This document shows positions 35,319 through 43,605 of a stretch of DNA of 64,000 bases, piece after piece. Position 1 is the first letter of the stretch. Every line of letters starts with the position of its first letter. This DNA comes from Vulcanimicrobiota bacterium (GTDB lineage Bacteria > Vulcanimicrobiota > Xenobia > Xenobiales > JADMJV01), in assembly GCA_019637395.1 (NCBI GenBank), contig JAHBVR010000021.1, forward strand, positions 78,667 to 142,666. Reading direction: 5' to 3'. Position numbers and translations under genes: made by a program. The notes below the pieces were generated by a model. That model saw only the letters and a list, made by a program, of their open reading frames with translations. It made no database searches and was not told where the DNA came from.

Positions 35319-36177
35319 AAGGAATGGGTTCACAGCAGGCCCACCAATCCTCGGGCAGTGGACGGGCCGCCCCCAGGATACCGCCCACGATGGCGCAAGT
35401 GGTGTCGCGATCGCCCAAACCCTCCACCGTCTTCCAGAGGGCTTCCTGGAAGTCCCCGCCGTAGTGACCGGCGCACCACAGGGAGTAGGGAACCGTATCT
35501 GAGGAAAGCACTTCGCTGCCGTTGCCCAGAGTCTTGACGACTTCACTGAGGGGGGTCTCGGCGGGCAGATTCAGTGCTTTCTCGAGGCCATGGCGGGTTG
35601 CTCCTGCTGGCGTTCGTTTCCGGACTTCGTCCAACAGCTCCCGGCCCGATAGCCCTCGTAGGACCAGCGCCGCGGCCAGGGCGACCGCGATTGCTCCGGC
35701 GATTCCGTCCGGATGGGCGTGGGTGATCTCGGCAGAGAGCCGAGCTTGCTGGACCACCTTCTCCAAATCCTGGTAAAAGAAAGCGCCCACCGGGGCCACT
35801 CGCATGGCGGCACCGTTACCGCAAGAGCCTTCGCCGCCAAACAGATCGGCGGCTGCCTGGCGCCAGCCGCGGCAGGCGGAAATGGCGGAAAGTACGTCGT
35901 GAGCTCCTCGCCCGTAGCCGCGGCCTGGCTCGAGGCGGTGTTCGGCGGCAAAAGATAGCGCCAATTCTTCCTGGTGGATTTGTCCGTGGTCACGCAACAC
36001 GCGATAAACCGACAGAGCCATAGCTGTATCGTCGGTCCATTCCCAGGGGGCCACGGGCAGGTAGCGCAGGCGGATACAGTTCCAGGCATGGCCCCGGTCT
36101 CCAAAAAAACGCTCTCCGAAGGCATCTCCCAGGGCTAAACCGCGTAAACTAGCGTAGGCTCTCTCGAGATTGCTCAT
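35287..36177 (-). CDS. ADP-ribosylglycohydrolase family protein
   Basis: A 296-residue enzyme of the DraG/ARH type, which removes ADP-ribose from proteins or nucleic acids using two metal ions. Metal-binding motifs are visible: GDAFGERF near the N-terminus, WTDDTAMAL, and GDRDTTCAIVGGILGA near the C-terminus. I use the ATG at 36177 (MSNLERAYAS); the frame is open to 36252. The neighbours do not name the target. With the macro-domain protein at 28117 it could form an ADP-ribosylation readout/erasure pair, but no transferase is visible here. Confidence 0.9.
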   Translation of the reverse strand: MSNLERAYASLRGLALGDAFGERFFGDRGHAWNCIRLRYLPVAPWEWTDDTAMALSVYRVLRDHGQIHQEELALSFAAEHRLEPGRGYGRGAHDVLSAISACRGWRQAAADLFGGEGSCGNGAAMRVAPVGAFFYQDLEKVVQQARLSAEITHAHPDGIAGAIAVALAAALVLRGLSGRELLDEVRKRTPAGATRHGLEKALNLPAETPLSEVVKTLGNGSEVLSSDTVPYSLWCAGHYGGDFQEALWKTVEGLGDRDTTCAIVGGILGAARPLPEDWWACCEPIPFNADSAVGHP

Positions 36178-36234
36178 CGGCCAGCTTTCGCGTTTATTGG
36201 GGGGCTTTCTTCTTGAAAGACGAACTGGGCGGGA

Positions 36235-37980
36235 ATGCTCAGTCCGGATCAATCGATTTCGCTATTTCGGCGCCGGCTGGTGGCTTCCGTACTTCTACCC
36301 AGCGCCGTTTTTTGCCTGGCGCTGATCATTTCCTTGACCTTGCTCCGATACTTATGGGAGGCCAATCGGGCCGTCAGTGATTCCGATCTGGTGCTGGCGC
36401 AGGCAAACGAAACCTTCCGGCGCGTAGCCACTTCGCAGTCGATGGCCCGAGCTTACATGCTCTATGATCGTCCGCGTTTCTTGGAGTCCTATCAGGATGC
36501 CAAGACCAGGTTGTGGGCGGAAATGGATGGGCTGAGCCAACTGACCGCCGATAATGACCAACAGCAAGCTGCTGTGCGGGAGCTGCGTGCTTCCCTGCAG
36601 CAATTCCTGGATTTTAGCGATCGTGCCCTGGAGGCCAAGAAAGCGGGACAGCGGATGGTCTGGAGCGATCAGCAGGAAGCTCTGGCTGTGCAAATTCGTG
36701 AAGGATTTAACGGTTTCTTGGAGCGCGAGCAGCGCTTGCGGGCGCAGCGGCGTAAATACTCCCAGGACCTGGTGGAGAAGTCGGTTTGGGCGCTGGCGGT
36801 CGGGGCGATTTTGCTGGGCAGCGGGGTGGCTTTTTATCTGCGTCTGCTGATCGCGTCCCTACTGCGCAACTATTCCAAGGCGTTGAAGGCCGCCGAGGAG
36901 GGGGCTACCGTTCGGGAGCGGGATTATTTTTTCACCATGCCCACCCACTTGATGTGCATTTCCGGCCGGGACGGCTACTTCAAGCAATTGAGCCTGGGGT
37001 GGGAAAGAACCCTGGGTTACTCCCGTGAGGAACTGATGGCTCGACCGTTTGTGGAATTCGTACGCCCCGAGGATCAGGTACGCACCAACGAGGTCAAAGT
37101 TGAAGCCGACGAAAACGACCAGTCGGGCTTCACCAATTGTTACCTCCATAAGGATGGAGGCGAGGTCTGGCTGCGCTGGAGTTCTTCTCCCCGGCCCGGC
37201 AGCGGGCTGGTCTACTCTTCGGCGGTGGATGTAACCGCCGAGCGCCTGGCCGAGCAAGAGATCTGGCGACTCAACGCGGATTTGCATAACAAGGTTCAAG
37301 AGCTGGATCGCCTGAACCAGGAATTGGAGTCGTTCGCATACTCGGTTTCTCACGACCTGCGCTCGCCCCTGCGCGCCCTGGACGGCTTCGCGCAGGCATT
37401 GTTGCGCAACAAGCAGGACCAGTTGGACGCACAGGGACAACAGTTCCTTACCCGCATCAAACTGGCCGCCCAAAAGATGGGGGAATTGATAGACGATCTG
37501 CTACTTTTGTCGCGGGTAACCCGTGCCGAGATCAAAGTCGCGGACATTGACCTGAGCGCGCTGGCGGAAGAGATTTTGCAGGAGTTGCGCCAGCATCATC
37601 CCGACCGGCAGGTGGCTACCACCGTGGCCCCAGATTTGAAGATGCAGGGCGACCCGAACCTGATTCGAGTGATGCTGCGCAATCTGCTGGAGAACGCCTG
37701 GAAGTATACGGGCAAGCTCGAACAGGCGGAAATTTCACTGACTCGGATTGGTTCGGCCTTTTGCGTGCGCGATAACGGAGCGGGCTTTGACATGGAATAT
37801 CAAGATAAATTGTTTGCGCCGTTTCAGCGTTTGCACCGGCCGGGAGAATTTGAGGGCACTGGCGTAGGGCTGGCCACCGTGCAGCGCGTGGTGAGGCGCC
37901 ACGGGGGAAAGATTTGGGCCGAATCAGAAGTCGGTAGGGGCGCGGCTTTTTATTTTCAGATGACCGAGGAGAATGGATGA
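36235..37980 (+). CDS. CHASE3-PAS sensor histidine kinase
   Basis: A 581-residue membrane kinase. Two helices (about 14-38 and 181-200) bracket a CHASE3-type periplasmic helical domain (ANETFRRVATSQSMARAYML, RDRPRFL-like). A PAS domain follows (about 230-340; HLMCISGRDGYFKQLSLGWE), then HisKA with the His in YSVSHDLRSPLRALDGF and an ATPase with NLLENAWKY, DNGAGF and GTGVGLATV. This phytochrome-type HisKA usually passes phosphate to a small single-domain receiver, and such a gene follows with an ATGA overlap. Confidence 0.93.
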   Translation: MLSPDQSISLFRRRLVASVLLPSAVFCLALIISLTLLRYLWEANRAVSDSDLVLAQANETFRRVATSQSMARAYMLYDRPRFLESYQDAKTRLWAEMDGLSQLTADNDQQQAAVRELRASLQQFLDFSDRALEAKKAGQRMVWSDQQEALAVQIREGFNGFLEREQRLRAQRRKYSQDLVEKSVWALAVGAILLGSGVAFYLRLLIASLLRNYSKALKAAEEGATVRERDYFFTMPTHLMCISGRDGYFKQLSLGWERTLGYSREELMARPFVEFVRPEDQVRTNEVKVEADENDQSGFTNCYLHKDGGEVWLRWSSSPRPGSGLVYSSAVDVTAERLAEQEIWRLNADLHNKVQELDRLNQELESFAYSVSHDLRSPLRALDGFAQALLRNKQDQLDAQGQQFLTRIKLAAQKMGELIDDLLLLSRVTRAEIKVADIDLSALAEEILQELRQHHPDRQVATTVAPDLKMQGDPNLIRVMLRNLLENAWKYTGKLEQAEISLTRIGSAFCVRDNGAGFDMEYQDKLFAPFQRLHRPGEFEGTGVGLATVQRVVRRHGGKIWAESEVGRGAAFYFQMTEENG

Positions 37981-38417
37981 AACCCTTTGTACTGCTGGTG
38001 GAAGACAATCCAGACGACGAAATGCTGACCCTGCTGGCCTTCCAAGAAAGCCGCCTGGCCAACCCGATAGAAGTTGTGCGTGACGGAGTCGAGGCCATCG
38101 AGTTTCTTGAAGGCACGGGACAATACGCGGGGCGCGACGCCAGCCGCCTGCCCCAGTTGGTGCTGCTGGATTTGAACTTGCCACGCAAAAACGGATTGCA
38201 GGTGCTGGAGTGGATGCGCGGTCGCGAGCAGACTCGCCTGATCCCGGTGGTGATGCTGACCACGTCCAACCAGGAGCGCGATCTGCTCGAGAGCTATCGT
38301 CTGGGTGTTAATAGCTACGTGCGCAAACCGGTGGATTTCCAGCAGTTTCAACAGGCCATCGGGCAACTGGGCATGTACTGGTTGGTGCTGAACCAACTGC
38401 CCTGGACGGCCACCTGA
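37977..38417 (+). CDS. Rcp1-like single-domain response regulator
   Basis: A 146-residue receiver without an output domain. It has acidic residues in LLVEDNPDDE, phospho-accepting Asp65 in LVLLDLNLPRKNG, Thr/Ser in VVMLTTSNQ and Lys in YVRKPVDF. Its ATG overlaps the stop of the sensor kinase (ATGA), as in cyanobacterial Cph1-Rcp1-type pairs. It probably acts through protein contacts or relays phosphate elsewhere. Confidence 0.93.
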   Translation: MKPFVLLVEDNPDDEMLTLLAFQESRLANPIEVVRDGVEAIEFLEGTGQYAGRDASRLPQLVLLDLNLPRKNGLQVLEWMRGREQTRLIPVVMLTTSNQERDLLESYRLGVNSYVRKPVDFQQFQQAIGQLGMYWLVLNQLPWTAT

Positions 38418-38501
38418 ATCCTGGAGAGGGCCACGACAATACGGAACTTTGCTCGATGGTAAATAGGCCGCCGGAAGACCGCTGTCGAATGCTTCCGGCT
38501 T

Positions 38502-38693
38502 ATGGAACTGGGACGTATGGATGTGGAGCGTAAGCTTGCCTGCAAGTACTGCCGCAAATTGCTGCCGGACTTTCACCCTCAGGAAGTGCTGGAGGCGGAA
38601 CAATACCCGGTGCGCTGTCCGGAATGCCGCCAGGTGGTGGAGTTCACCCCGGAATACGTCGAGCAGGTGCGCCTCAAGGGTCGGGGGAGTTAG
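38502..38693 (+). CDS. Small zinc-ribbon protein
   Basis: A 63-residue protein with two CxxC pairs (ACKYCRKLL and VRCPECRQVV) of the single zinc-ribbon type, and a charged C-terminus. The frame ends in TAG at 38691-38693 and then stays open into the downstream membrane protein, in the same register; see findings. A second ATG at 38517 is a possible start. Function unknown; small zinc ribbons often serve as chaperone- or nucleic-acid-binding modules. Confidence 0.65.
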   Translation: MELGRMDVERKLACKYCRKLLPDFHPQEVLEAEQYPVRCPECRQVVEFTPEYVEQVRLKGRGS

Positions 38694-38726
38694 GACGTAG
38701 GGACCTACCTGAGCAAACTGCTGCCC

Positions 38727-39578
38727 TTGCTGATCGGGGGGGCCCTGCTGGTCGGCCTGTGGAGCCGGTTTTCCTGGAATCAGGTGGCGCTGGCCTTTCA
38801 CCAGGTTGGTTGGGCCATGGTGCCACTGGTTTTGCTGGCGGCGGTATGGCTGCCCTGGGACACCCTGACGCTGTCGCGCCTGCTGCGGCCCGGCGCGTTA
38901 AGCTGGCGCTTGCTCTGGCTGGAATGGAGTTGCGATAGTTTGTGTACTCTGATTCCACTGGCCGGCCTGGGCGGGGAGCCGTTTCGCTATCGGCATTTGC
39001 CGGGCTATACCGAGCGACCCTTGCAAGTGTTGGTGGCTTACCGCAGCCTGCACGCCTGGGCCGGTTTGTTCACGGCCTGGGCGGGGGCGGCTCTGTGCTG
39101 GTTGACGGGACAACCCGGTTTACCCTGGGGCGGGTTGGCTTTAGCCGGCCTGGCTGTCTGGATCGGTGGCCTGGTGGCTTTTACGCGGGCTCATGCGCGC
39201 TACTGGTCGGAACTACCGGGGCGGCGTTTGCTCCAGGCGTTTGCAGCCAAGTTGGTGAGCCGAACCCTGCAAATCAGCGAGGTCGGCTGCGTGCTGCTGG
39301 CCCTGGGCGTGCCGCTGACGCCGGCGGGTTGGCTGCTGATCCAGTCGTCTTTAATGGCGGCCGCCAGCCTGTTTTCGTTTATTCCGGGTGGTCTTGGAGT
39401 GCACGAAACGGCACTGTTGAGCGCCTGCCAGGCTTTGGGGCTGAGTCCGGAGATCGGATTTCAGTTAGGCTTGATTCGGCGTTGTCGGCAGTTGGCCTGG
39501 TCTCTCTTAGGATTGCTGCCAGCGCTTTGTCTGGAGGCGGGGAAACGGCGCTTCGGCGGCGAAAGCCAGCCTTCATGA
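38727..39578 (+). CDS. Lysylphosphatidylglycerol synthase-like integral membrane protein
   Basis: A ~284-residue protein with about eight hydrophobic helices, matching the transmembrane domain of the LPG synthase/UPF0104 family (MprF flippase-like part). Typical segments are the FSWNQVALAF repeat start, SLHAWAGLF, the RTLQISEVGCVLL helix and the FSFIPGGLGVHETALL motif near residue 220. There is no ATG or GTG start: the TTG at 38727 is the first canonical one, and the frame is open back to the zinc-ribbon stop. Its TGA overlaps the ATG of the next gene (ATGA), so hydrolase expression is coupled. The lipid substrate is unknown. Confidence 0.82.
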   Translation: MLIGGALLVGLWSRFSWNQVALAFHQVGWAMVPLVLLAAVWLPWDTLTLSRLLRPGALSWRLLWLEWSCDSLCTLIPLAGLGGEPFRYRHLPGYTERPLQVLVAYRSLHAWAGLFTAWAGAALCWLTGQPGLPWGGLALAGLAVWIGGLVAFTRAHARYWSELPGRRLLQAFAAKLVSRTLQISEVGCVLLALGVPLTPAGWLLIQSSLMAAASLFSFIPGGLGVHETALLSACQALGLSPEIGFQLGLIRRCRQLAWSLLGLLPALCLEAGKRRFGGESQPS

Positions 39579-40585
39579 TCGGTCCCGACCTTCGAATCTC
39601 TGGCCAGAGGCCGCTCTCCGTGACGCGGCGCAAGTCTTCCGTAAAGCAGGCGGAGGCTGGCCAGGTCGATCAGTTCTCTCCCAGCGGAGGAAGCGTTCCG
39701 ATGGCCAGACCCTGGCTGCGGCGTACCGCCACGGTCGCCTGCATGGCTTTGTCAATGGCCGGGCTGCTGGCCGGCCCGGTGTCGGCCGCCGCCGGCGAGC
39801 AATTCGCCCAGATCGAGCAATTGACCGAAAAGGCCGAGAAGAAGATTCTCAAGGAAAGTGATGGCCGGGGGCAGATCGTGCGCCTGAAAGAAGGCATTCC
39901 GGGGCGGGGAATTCACCTTTCCATTCACGGCCTGGGGGCGCATCCGGGGGATATGGCTCCCCTGACCAACCGGGCCGAAGCTCGCGGTCAAACTACCGCC
40001 ACCTTTGCGTATAACGATTTTCACGGGGATCAGAAGCAGAACGCTCGGTCGCTGGCTTCCGAATTAAAGGGCTGGATTGCCGAGCATCCGGGCGAGAAGA
40101 TGACCATTGAAACCCATAGCCTGGGTGGCCGCACCATTCTGGCCGCCTTTCACTATCTGCAGGAAACCGGCGACATGCCCAAGACCGCCATTCAATTGAA
40201 TTTGATTTCGCCGCCTCTGGCCGGGTTCGGCTTGCTCAACCTGGCCTTGCCCTTGCCGATTCCGGTGGCCAAACTGATTCCCGGGGCGGCCGCGGCGCGC
40301 GACATGGCCAGCGGCTCGGGAGCCCAGGATTTGCTGGAGAGGGTACGCCTGCCCGACAACGTCAAGACCACGATTTTCTACGGTGATAACGATAATCTGA
40401 TCGATTATACCAGCAAGGGCGCCAAGAAGATGGCCGAAAATCTAAACGCCCAGGTCTACTACCTGGCCGGCGAACACACCACCACCGTGCCCAGCGTGGC
40501 CTCCCAGTCCTTCCGCGATTTTTCCAGTGAACCGTTACCCTACAAACCCCACGAACGCGACCATCACGGCCCCCATCATCATTAA
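39575..40585 (+). CDS. Exported alpha/beta hydrolase with His-rich tail
   Basis: A 336-residue hydrolase. An N-terminal leader with VDQFSPSGGS precedes a membrane/signal segment (TATVACMALSMAGLLAGPVSA). The hydrolase core has HLSIHGLGAHPGDM, the nucleophile elbow IETHSLGGRT (GxSxG with the first Gly replaced by Thr, so the usual G-H-S-x-G is T-H-S-L-G), a candidate Asp in YGDNDNLIDY and a His in GEHTTTVPS. The C-terminus is rich in His (HERDHHGPHHH). Coupled by ATGA to the membrane protein before it. Lipase or esterase is likely; the substrate is not evident. Confidence 0.82.
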   Translation: MIGPDLRISGQRPLSVTRRKSSVKQAEAGQVDQFSPSGGSVPMARPWLRRTATVACMALSMAGLLAGPVSAAAGEQFAQIEQLTEKAEKKILKESDGRGQIVRLKEGIPGRGIHLSIHGLGAHPGDMAPLTNRAEARGQTTATFAYNDFHGDQKQNARSLASELKGWIAEHPGEKMTIETHSLGGRTILAAFHYLQETGDMPKTAIQLNLISPPLAGFGLLNLALPLPIPVAKLIPGAAAARDMASGSGAQDLLERVRLPDNVKTTIFYGDNDNLIDYTSKGAKKMAENLNAQVYYLAGEHTTTVPSVASQSFRDFSSEPLPYKPHERDHHGPHHH

Positions 40586-40658
40586 GTTCGCTGATCAAGG
40601 CACCGGTATTCGAGGCGATTTCCCCAGGCTGGATTTCAGGTGCAGGCGGCTTTGTAAG

Positions 40659-40725
40659 CGCTCGGCTTTCGAACGAGCCGAGCGGGAAAGGGCGACCATG
40701 GGTGGCGGTAGCTTAGGCTACCGCC
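40659..40725 (+). promoter_or_regulatory. Two perfect tandem hairpins in an intergenic leader
   Basis: Hairpin 1 (40659-40684) has a 9 bp stem CGCTCGGCT/AGCCGAGCG with an 8-base loop. Hairpin 2 (40704-40725) has a 9 bp stem GGCGGTAGC/GCTACCGCC with a TTAG loop. No T-run follows either. They sit in the 213 bp gap before the secreted protein gene at 40799, and could be a structured 5' leader or a transcript-stabilising element. No known riboswitch consensus was recognised. Confidence 0.55.
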
Positions 40726-40798
40726 GTGAAAAAGGGCTTAAGGGGCAGAGAGCACGAACTCCGGCTCAACTTGTAGCCTATGAGGAAGATGAGAACTT

Positions 40799-41284
40799 AT
40801 GAAAATCGCCGCGACCTCACTCCTTTGCCTGTTGCTGGCAGGTTCGGCCTGGACTAAGCCAATTGAAGGTGGCGCCAATCAAAAGGAAGGCGTGGCCGGT
40901 GCTCCCAAACAGTGGCTCTTTAACGGGAAATACCGCCTGTTGGTGGACAGTATGGCCGAAACCACCCAGGCCGAACTGGATGCCGACAGCGGTGTGCCTC
41001 GCCCTGAAGCGGGCGAGAAGGTGTGGACCCTGAAGATGACGATGAAGTTCGGTCAGAAGCAACAGGATGTCGACACGCTGGATATTTCGGTGGCTGACGC
41101 CGAGGACATCACTCAGACCTTCAAACCTTATCTGATTTTGCCCAACCCGACTCCTTTGACGGTGCAGGGCGGGGCCTGGAAAGAAAATGCCTACATCGCG
41201 CTGCCGGCCGCCTTCGTACCGGCCAAGTTGGTGATCAGCTTTCCCAGCGCGGCGCAACTTCCCGCCTTTCGAATCAAGCTCTAG
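40799..41284 (+). CDS. Secreted protein of unknown function
   Basis: A 161-residue protein with a signal peptide (MKIAATSLLCLLLAGSAWT). The mature part begins KPIEGGANQKEG and folds, judging from its strand pattern (WLFNGKYRLLVDSMAET, WTLKMTMKFGQKQQDVDTL), as a mostly beta domain. It ends in SAAQLPAFRIKL. No known motif. The start ATG at 40799 is preceded by GAGGAAG. A pair of hairpins lies upstream. Confidence 0.75.
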   Translation: MKIAATSLLCLLLAGSAWTKPIEGGANQKEGVAGAPKQWLFNGKYRLLVDSMAETTQAELDADSGVPRPEAGEKVWTLKMTMKFGQKQQDVDTLDISVADAEDITQTFKPYLILPNPTPLTVQGGAWKENAYIALPAAFVPAKLVISFPSAAQLPAFRIKL

Positions 41285-41375
41285 GCCCGGCCGACTACGA
41301 GCGCGCTCGGGTATCCGGGAGCTGCGGCGTTGAGATGACAGGGCTGCCAGCAAAAGCCCGCGAAAAGCTGTTCCA

Positions 41376-43118
41376 ATGCAACCCGCCTCGCCTGCCATCA
41401 CCGACAGCCGTCTGGCCGCCCTCGTTTCCGAGCAAGTCCGCCAGGCTTTTCTAGAATACCAGGACCAGTTTCACGAGATCAGTCGCCGGGCGCGCCAGCG
41501 CTTTCTGGACCGGGACTGGCGCGGAAGTTATGCCGATGCGGCCCAGCGACTGCACCTCTATAGCCAGCAACTCAATAGCCTGACGGCCACCTTGGAGACC
41601 ATGATGGGCAAGCGCTTTGCGGAGCGCACCGTGTGGATCGCCATCAAGGCGGTTTATTCTTCCCTGATCGCTCAGAATTCCGAGTGGGAAATCGCCGAGA
41701 GCTTTTTTAACTCGGTAACGCGCCGCATCTTTGCCACCGAAGGTGTGGATCAAACCATCGAATTCGTCGACCCGGACTTCGATGCCCCGCCCAGCGCGGT
41801 TGCCTATGAATTGCTGAGCCGGCGTAGCGGCGGCGATTTGAAGAAGCTGCTCACGACCGCCTTGACCGATGGCCCGGCCGGCGGTTTTGATGCATCCTTG
41901 TGGGAATGCCTGGAGATGCAGGTGGAGCATGCCGCGGAGCGCATTCTGGCGGCCCTGGGCGCAGGCTCGGAATACACCCTGGAAATGATCTCCACGGCCT
42001 TCCTTCGCGGCCGCGGAGTGTATTTGGTGGGAAAATTGGAGCGCGAGGGGGCGCATCTGCCTTTGGCGCTGTGCCTGCGCCACGAGAGTGAGCGGGGTAT
42101 TACGTTGGATGCTGTGCTGGTCGACGAGTTGGCCCTGTCCATTTTGTTTTCCTACACCCGCTCTTATTTCCGCGTAGACGTGGAGTGCCCTTATGAGCTG
42201 GTCCGGCAATTGCGCGCTCTGCTGCCCAGGAAGCCGCTGGGCGATCTCTACAACGCCATCGGTTACCACCGCCACGGCAAGACCGAGCTCTACCGAGATT
42301 TCGTGGCCCACATGCGCCAATCCAACCAGAAATTCGTGGCCGCCGAAGGCACTCGCGGCATGGTCATGCTGGTCTTTACCTTGCCGAGCTACGACGTTGT
42401 CTTCAAGTTGATCAAGGATCGCTTTGACTATCCCAAAGAGGCCAGTCGTGGCGACGTGGAGCAGCGCTATCGGCTGGTCTTTGAACACGACCGGGCGGGC
42501 CGACTGGTCGAGGCCCACGAATTTGAGCATCTGCGAATTCCTCAGAATCGCTTTGAGGAAAGTTTGCTGGCCACTCTGCTGCGCGAGGCCGGAGACACGG
42601 TGCGCCTGGAAGGTAAAGACGTGCTGATCGCGCACGCCTACGTGGAGCGCCGGGTGCGGCCCCTCAATCTTTTCTTGAACGAGGCCGAGGAGACCATGTC
42701 GGTGGCGGCCGCCCTGGATTACGGGCAGGCGCTCAAAGATCTGGCTCGATCCAATATCTTCGCCGGGGACCTGCTGACCAAGAATTTCGGCGTAACGCGC
42801 ACCGGGCGGGTGGTCTTTTATGATTATGATGAATTGTGTTTTATCACCGATTGCAATTTCCGGGATCTGCCTCAGGCCACTACGCCGGAACAAGAAATGG
42901 CTGCAGAACCGTGGTACTCGGTGCGCGAAAACGATATTTTTCCGGAGGAATTCAAGAGATTCCTGGCTTTCCCCGAGCCGGCTCGCGCCGCTTTCTATGA
43001 GGAGCACGGCGACCTTTTTGATCCCGAATATTGGCGAGGCATCCAGGCCAAATTACGGGCCGGGGAAATCCCCGAGGTCTTTCCGTATAAATCAGTCTGC
43101 CGCTTGCCGAAGTGCTAA
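41376..43118 (+). CDS. aceK: Isocitrate dehydrogenase kinase/phosphatase
   Basis: A 580-residue bifunctional enzyme that phosphorylates and dephosphorylates isocitrate dehydrogenase, setting flux between the TCA cycle and the glyoxylate shunt. The N-terminal helical regulatory domain is followed by the kinase-like fold with GMVMLVFTLPSYDVVFKLIK, YVERRVRPLNLFLNEAEE, KDLARSNIFAGDLLTKNFGV and GRVVFYDYDELCFITDCNFR, all AceK hallmarks. The length equals the family norm. No aceA, aceB or icd lies in the window. It overlaps the end of the convergent secreted protein gene by 4 bp. AceK is best known from Proteobacteria, so its presence here is worth noting. Confidence 0.96.
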   Translation: MQPASPAITDSRLAALVSEQVRQAFLEYQDQFHEISRRARQRFLDRDWRGSYADAAQRLHLYSQQLNSLTATLETMMGKRFAERTVWIAIKAVYSSLIAQNSEWEIAESFFNSVTRRIFATEGVDQTIEFVDPDFDAPPSAVAYELLSRRSGGDLKKLLTTALTDGPAGGFDASLWECLEMQVEHAAERILAALGAGSEYTLEMISTAFLRGRGVYLVGKLEREGAHLPLALCLRHESERGITLDAVLVDELALSILFSYTRSYFRVDVECPYELVRQLRALLPRKPLGDLYNAIGYHRHGKTELYRDFVAHMRQSNQKFVAAEGTRGMVMLVFTLPSYDVVFKLIKDRFDYPKEASRGDVEQRYRLVFEHDRAGRLVEAHEFEHLRIPQNRFEESLLATLLREAGDTVRLEGKDVLIAHAYVERRVRPLNLFLNEAEETMSVAAALDYGQALKDLARSNIFAGDLLTKNFGVTRTGRVVFYDYDELCFITDCNFRDLPQATTPEQEMAAEPWYSVRENDIFPEEFKRFLAFPEPARAAFYEEHGDLFDPEYWRGIQAKLRAGEIPEVFPYKSVCRLPKC

Positions 43119-43570
43119 CGCCATTTTACGCCGTTTAGCCACTTTTCGTAGGCAGCCGCATTGCCCTGGGCGTAGTGCACCTGAAAAATATACAGATTCT
43201 TGGAGACCGGCACCATTCCAATCACGGTTTTGAAATTTGGATATTCTTTCATGACCTGGCTGGCTTCGAAAACCGCGGCCTGGCGACCGCCCACCTTGCC
43301 CAGTTTGGAAGCGGAAATCTTCCAGGGCATGCTTTTAGGAATTTCCTTGACCAACTGAGCCGCCGTCTTTCCGTCCGACGGGCTGCGCGTCACCACCACC
43401 AGGGCTCTGGCGGTTGCAGAGACCAGGTTGAGCATACTGCTGGGATTGGGATTGTCCAGGGTCTGAGCTTCCGCCGGAATGGTCATGGTAAAGGAGCCGT
43501 CTTTTGAAGCAGCCGGGTTGGGTGCGGCTACAGCGGCCAGGGAGAGCAGGACGAAAAGTAACCATCGCAT
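43115..43570 (-). CDS. Secreted protein, PsbP/DUF1795-like pattern
   Basis: A 151-residue protein with a signal peptide (MRWLLFVLLSLAAVAAPNP). The mature domain runs DGSFTMTIPAEAQTLDNPNP, then ARALVVVTRSPSDG and a final strand LYIFQVHYAQGNAAAYEKWL, a pattern resembling PsbP/DUF1795-type alpha-beta folds. I have no functional assignment. It ends 4 bp into the convergent aceK gene and starts 35 bp after the methyltransferase gene in the same direction. Confidence 0.72.
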   Translation of the reverse strand: MRWLLFVLLSLAAVAAPNPAASKDGSFTMTIPAEAQTLDNPNPSSMLNLVSATARALVVVTRSPSDGKTAAQLVKEIPKSMPWKISASKLGKVGGRQAAVFEASQVMKEYPNFKTVIGMVPVSKNLYIFQVHYAQGNAAAYEKWLNGVKWR

Positions 43571-43605
43571 GGACTGACCTTCGCCATCAGCCGCTCCGCG
43601 CCTCG

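Noticed and set aside
38942..39574. Upstream part of the frame that contains the alpha/beta hydrolase.
   Set aside because: It overlaps the membrane protein gene in another frame; the ATG at 39575 begins the leader and matches the ATGA coupling.
40659..40684. A tRNA or T-arm-like structure around TTCGAA.
   Set aside because: The stem is 9 bp with an 8-base loop and no acceptor or anticodon arms surround it.
41451..43007. 518-residue minus-strand ORF opposite aceK.
   Set aside because: Antisense shadow; AceK motifs are unmistakable on the plus strand.
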